DNA of 53,661 nucleotides from Leptospiraceae bacterium (lineage in GTDB: Bacteria; Spirochaetota; Leptospiria; Turneriellales; Turneriellaceae), in the NCBI GenBank assembly GCA_020440825.1, contig JAGRNJ010000004.1, forward strand, positions 12,052 to 65,712. The letters are read 5' to 3'. Made by a program: the position numbers and the translations under genes. Of this stretch, positions 51,130-53,661 are shown piece by piece. How positions within the stretch are numbered: position 1 is the first letter of the stretch; every line of letters begins with the position of its first letter. The notes under the pieces were generated by a model. The model was not told where the DNA came from, did no database searches, and saw only the letters and a program-made list of their open reading frames with translations.

Positions 51130-51420
51130 TCACTTAGATACTTTACGCTTACGAATCTGTACAGAAGAAGGACCATAAACAATGAGTTTATCTCCTTCGA
51201 TCTGAATCTCAAGATTGCCTTGACTCAGGCGGCTCGAACTTTCTTTTTCTTGATAGAGATCGTTCAACTGTTCTTCGAGGCTACGAATCGTTTCTATGAT
51301 TTCTGAGGCAGATGAGAATCCCAGTTCGCGGTCTAACTCTTCTTTTTCAGCGTAGAGCAGATCTAGCTGAGTTTCTATTCCGCCCGCTGATTCCATGTCG
51401 AGCTCTTGATCGTCTTTCAT
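51130..51420 (-). CDS. Small coiled-coil protein leading the PYP operon
   Basis: 96 residues, no family recognised. Residues ~15-62 are helical and show an internal repeat: TQLDLLYAEKEELDRELG and EQLNDLYQEKESS (core QLxxLYxEKE) about 32 residues apart, separated by FSSASEIIETIRSLE; a coiled-coil hairpin or dimer is likely. The last ~25 residues are short strands and a basic end (LEIQIEGDKLIVYG, then IRKRKVSK). It is seven bases before pyp on the same strand, so cotranscription is very likely. It has no signal peptide and no kinase, GGDEF or DNA-binding motif. A role as PYP signalling partner or scaffold is inference. Confidence 0.75.
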   Translation of the reverse strand: MKDDQELDMESAGGIETQLDLLYAEKEELDRELGFSSASEIIETIRSLEEQLNDLYQEKESSSRLSQGNLEIQIEGDKLIVYGPSSVQIRKRKVSK

Positions 51421-51455
51421 ATTTGTCTATATAGTAATAAAAAACTATGTAACAG

Positions 51456-51485
51456 TCTATAATTTATGCCAATGTCATTCAACAA
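51456..51485 (-). promoter_or_regulatory. Possible sigma70-type promoter of the PYP operon
   Basis: On the minus strand TTGTTG (51485-51480) and TATAGA (51461-51456) are 18 bases apart, about 36 bases before the ATG at 51420. The -35 box overlaps an inverted repeat. Visual match only. Confidence 0.3.
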
Positions 51486-51505
51486 TGAAAACAAGTGCAT
51501 TGTTG
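51480..51505. promoter_or_regulatory. Inverted repeat upstream of the PYP operon (possible operator)
   Basis: CAACAATG (51480-51487) and CATTGTTG (51498-51505) form a perfect 8-base dyad with a 10-base spacer, overlapping the proposed -35 box. Its centre-to-centre spacing of 18 bases, under two helical turns, is compatible with a dimeric repressor. No regulator is proven. Confidence 0.35.
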
Positions 51506-51616
51506 TCTTGATGGTCTGTGACTCTGCGTTAGTAAGTTCTCAAAATCACAAATTGAACCTGAGATTCGAGAGCAGTCTATGATTTTTTTTGACTATTCTT
51601 ATATTGTTTTTCAACA

Positions 51617-51648
51617 AAAAAACCACCTCGTTATTGAAGTGGTTTTTT
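51617..51648. terminator. Bidirectional rho-independent terminator
   Basis: Arms AAAAAACCACCTC (51617-51629) and GAAGTGGTTTTTT (51636-51648) pair with one mismatch around a six-base loop, with T-runs on both strands. It lies just after the stop of the 51672-52460 gene, so it should end that minus-strand transcript and insulate the PYP operon from read-through. Confidence 0.8.
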
Positions 51649-51671
51649 AAAATTTCAAAATTGAGCGAATC

Positions 51672-52460
51672 TCAGTAGATTTTCATTTTTCGCTTGAAAT
51701 TAAAAAATTGACGATAAACCACTTTCTTTTCATCGGTGTCATAAAGCACCACACCGAAATGATTGAAAAACTTGCGTTGTGTTGTGTAGCGAGAGTAAAT
51801 CTGTCCCCAGATACTTGATTTCAAGGCCTGGCTGATCGTAGTATAGTTTGCTTCGGTTAAAGTCTGGGCTTTCGAATTTTCCATACCCTGGACCAGAATA
51901 TCGATTCCCGAATCACCCATATTTTTTTCAATATAGTTCACATAATCGAGAAAATTCTGATAGGCAATTTTACGCTTTTTCGATTCATCTGTTTCTTTTG
52001 TGTCTTCTTTAGGTTCTTCACCCTGCGCCTTACGCACCTGCTCATCCCGATTTTTTCTCCATTCTGCAACGGCTGCGTGATCTACTGCGGGAATGGATTC
52101 AAATCTCACGATTTTCTTTATTTCTGCATCGAGATCTCGTTTTCTCCATTCTGGGTACCCGTTATACTTACGATGTTTATTTTCAAGAGATAAGTCTGTT
52201 TCATAAAAGGCCACAAGATAGAATTTCAAAGGTATTGTCTCTTCAGAAAGGTTTTCAATATCCATTGTGACATTGAGCATTTCACCCTTGCCGCTCGGAG
52301 CAATTCTCTTGCTGAAATAAATATTTTTTACATCGAAACGTTCATCATATCTGCTGCCGCCAGAGATTGTAAATCCCTCTGAGCCAGACTCCTGAGAGAG
52401 TAATAAACTGAACGGTATTAAAAACAGAAGAAGTACTTTTTTAATTTTTGAATTTTTCAT
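51672..52460 (-). CDS. Exported protein of unknown function
   Basis: 262 residues with a signal peptide (1-22, ending LLLSQ). A beta-rich N-terminal part (GEMLNVTMDIENLSEETIPL, then KFYLVAFYETDLS) looks like an immunoglobulin-like fold; a charged helical insert (EEPKEDTKETDESKKRK) and a C-terminal helix-strand part (QRKFFNHFGVVLYDT) follow. No family recognised. The strong terminator after it and the 158-base gap before it (52461-52618, nothing identified) suggest a single-gene transcript. Confidence 0.65.
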   Translation of the reverse strand: MKNSKIKKVLLLFLIPFSLLLSQESGSEGFTISGGSRYDERFDVKNIYFSKRIAPSGKGEMLNVTMDIENLSEETIPLKFYLVAFYETDLSLENKHRKYNGYPEWRKRDLDAEIKKIVRFESIPAVDHAAVAEWRKNRDEQVRKAQGEEPKEDTKETDESKKRKIAYQNFLDYVNYIEKNMGDSGIDILVQGMENSKAQTLTEANYTTISQALKSSIWGQIYSRYTTQRKFFNHFGVVLYDTDEKKVVYRQFFNFKRKMKIY

Positions 52461-52618
52461 GATTCTACCAGCCTTACTAAAATTATCGGTGTAAAAAGTA
52501 AATCACTTGAGTCAAATACCTGCGATGTTTTTGAAAATGAGCTTCTCTGATTAGCGTTGAGAATTTTCTATAAAATGCTGTTTCACTGCAGAAAGAGGAG
52601 ATTTGGCAAATAAAGTAC

Positions 52619-53257
52619 TTAATCACGGTCAAATTTTCTTTTCGATTGAACGATTCGCCGAAAGTCATTCAAGTTGTGAACCACCAGTCGATCGTTAAAA
52701 TATTCCAGCTTACCGACTTTTGCCCAATGGTTTATTACCTGTTGAACAGCATCGATGGGTTCCCCGCACCAGTTTGCAACATCATCAACAGTCACCGGAA
52801 AATCAATATTCCTGATTTCTTTATGATTTGGTTCTTTTTCGGCCAACATCAGGAATACATCCGATACTTTCGACTGAATGTCATCGAGTAGCAGAATCAT
52901 TAACCTTCGTTTAGCATCATAAATACGACGGGCAAAAATGACCATTAGCTTATAAGCCAAAGCCGGCTGAGATGTCATGAGACTGACAAAGTTATCACGA
53001 TTAAAATGTAAAACTGCTACATTATCGACCGCTATGGCAGAAGCAGAGCGAGGAGCTTCTTCGAGAATTGCCATTTCTCCAAATATATCCCCGACTCCCA
53101 GAATATCCATAGTTTTCTCTTTGTTCTTCACTATTTTGGCAATTTTAACTTTCCCCTGTTGAATTAGATAAAAATCATTGCCAGGTTCAAATTCACAGAA
53201 TATGATTTCATTGGGTTTGAATGTTTTGCCGTATTTGTTATAAAGCCCGCCCATCAT
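52619..53257 (-). CDS. Crp/Fnr-like cyclic nucleotide-binding regulator
   Basis: 212 residues with a cyclic-nucleotide-binding domain (~10-125): IIFCEFEPGNDFYLIQQGKV, then the phosphate-binding cassette FGEMAILEEAPRSASAIA. A long dimerisation helix (ALAYKLMVIFARRIYDAKRR) links to a C-terminal part with helix-turn-helix-like VTVDDVANWCGEPIDAVQQV and a short wing EYFNDRLVVHN. Acts as a transcription factor if the HTH is functional; ligand unknown. Its ATG shares one base with the stop of the TPR gene (TGATG), so the genes are coupled. Confidence 0.85.
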   Translation of the reverse strand: MMGGLYNKYGKTFKPNEIIFCEFEPGNDFYLIQQGKVKIAKIVKNKEKTMDILGVGDIFGEMAILEEAPRSASAIAVDNVAVLHFNRDNFVSLMTSQPALAYKLMVIFARRIYDAKRRLMILLLDDIQSKVSDVFLMLAEKEPNHKEIRNIDFPVTVDDVANWCGEPIDAVQQVINHWAKVGKLEYFNDRLVVHNLNDFRRIVQSKRKFDRD

Positions 53258-53661
53258 CAGCGTTTTACCATTCCCTTGAGTTTATTGGCTGCAGAAATAC
53301 TGTCTTTGTCTTCAGGCTGCATTTTTGCAACTTTCGAATAAAACGCTGCTGCCCGTTGCATATCTTTCATTGCCTCGTAAATTTCTCCCATTTGCATCAT
53401 GGCTTTACGATTCAGTTCACTATTCGGATATTTTTTCAGAAAATTGCTGAAAACCTCAAGAGATTTTTTTGCATTTCGCATTTTGAGCCATGCCCGGCCC
53501 ATATCAAACATTGATTTTTCGAGATACTGCACATCTTCTCGCGAAACTTTTTTCAGATCCTGAATTTTCTGAAAGGCTGCAATTGCATCATTAAAGTTGC
53601 CGGCGCTGAACTGGTTCAATGCATCAAAATAAAGTGTCGAGGCACTCTCTGGGGCTGCAAC
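53257..53661 (-). CDS. TPR protein, N-terminus cut by the window edge
   Basis: Partial gene: the frame stays open to the window edge, reading PESASTLYFDALNQFSAGNF before a TTG that could be mistaken for a start. The visible ~134 residues are three or more TPR units: NQFSAGNFNDAIAAFQKI, then MRNAKKSLEVFSNFLKKYP and MKDMQRAAAFYSKVAKMQP. The pattern resembles YbgF/BamD-like exported TPR proteins, but the signal peptide, if any, lies outside the window. Confidence 0.8.
   Translation of the reverse strand, partial: VAAPESASTLYFDALNQFSAGNFNDAIAAFQKIQDLKKVSREDVQYLEKSMFDMGRAWLKMRNAKKSLEVFSNFLKKYPNSELNRKAMMQMGEIYEAMKDMQRAAAFYSKVAKMQPEDKDSISAANKLKGMVKR

Noticed and set aside
1..53661. CRISPR array, rRNA or tRNA genes
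   Set aside because: No regularly spaced repeats, no cloverleaf and no rRNA-like conserved strings were noticed; the window is almost fully occupied by protein genes.

Overview
The window looks like chromosomal DNA of a diderm spirochaete of the Leptospirales type. The reasons are a flgG-flgA-flgH-flgI-flgJ rod/ring cluster that keeps the L- and P-ring genes, LPS-export (lptC), many spirochaete-style lipoproteins with loose lipoboxes, SpoIIE-type phosphatases, OmpA-like proteins and PorV/UPF0164-like barrels. This placement is inference from gene content; no rRNA or tRNA was recognised. Coding density is very high, and no gene-free stretch exceeds about 300 bases. The largest are 39950-40229, 51421-51671 and 11627-11827.

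Region by region. 0-10 kb holds mostly housekeeping and envelope genes: a membrane PP2C phosphatase, glutathione peroxidase, an OmpA-like lipoprotein, a discoidin-like lipoprotein, pgk, a class I aminotransferase with no ordinary start codon, a TPR membrane protein, efp and an AGMO-like hydroxylase. 10-22 kb holds a sodium:solute symporter, coaD-lnt, then a long minus-strand run of a GerMN protein, a cell-wall amidase, unknowns, an alpha/beta hydrolase and flgJ-I-H-A-G. 21.7-29.5 kb holds a SanA-like protein, a response regulator, a Panacea-like protein, a LipB-DUF309 fusion, a large ATP-grasp plus FMN-dehydrogenase fusion, a PD40/OmpA protein and a thioesterase.

29.5-42.9 kb is an uncharacterised envelope island. 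It has two divergent gene runs that start from 36.9-37.1 kb. The eight minus-strand genes are separated by no more than 13 bases. Both arms encode PorV-like barrels, small barrels, lipoproteins and TolB/CsgG-like nucleotide-free domains; one gene is an in-frame barrel-YidD fusion across a run of nine T. 42.9-47.8 kb is ppdK-lptC-murJ.

47.8-51.4 kb (minus strand) is the most striking part: a compact operon for a photoactive yellow protein (PYP) blue-light receptor. Gene order is a small coiled-coil protein, the PYP apoprotein, a 4-coumarate:CoA ligase and a tyrosine ammonia-lyase. The lyase would make p-coumarate from tyrosine, the ligase would activate it as a CoA thioester, and the apoprotein has the cysteine that would carry it. 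The function of the first gene and the output of the sensor are not known; the coiled-coil protein is the best candidate partner. The window ends with an exported protein, a Crp/Fnr-type regulator and a TPR protein cut by the right edge.
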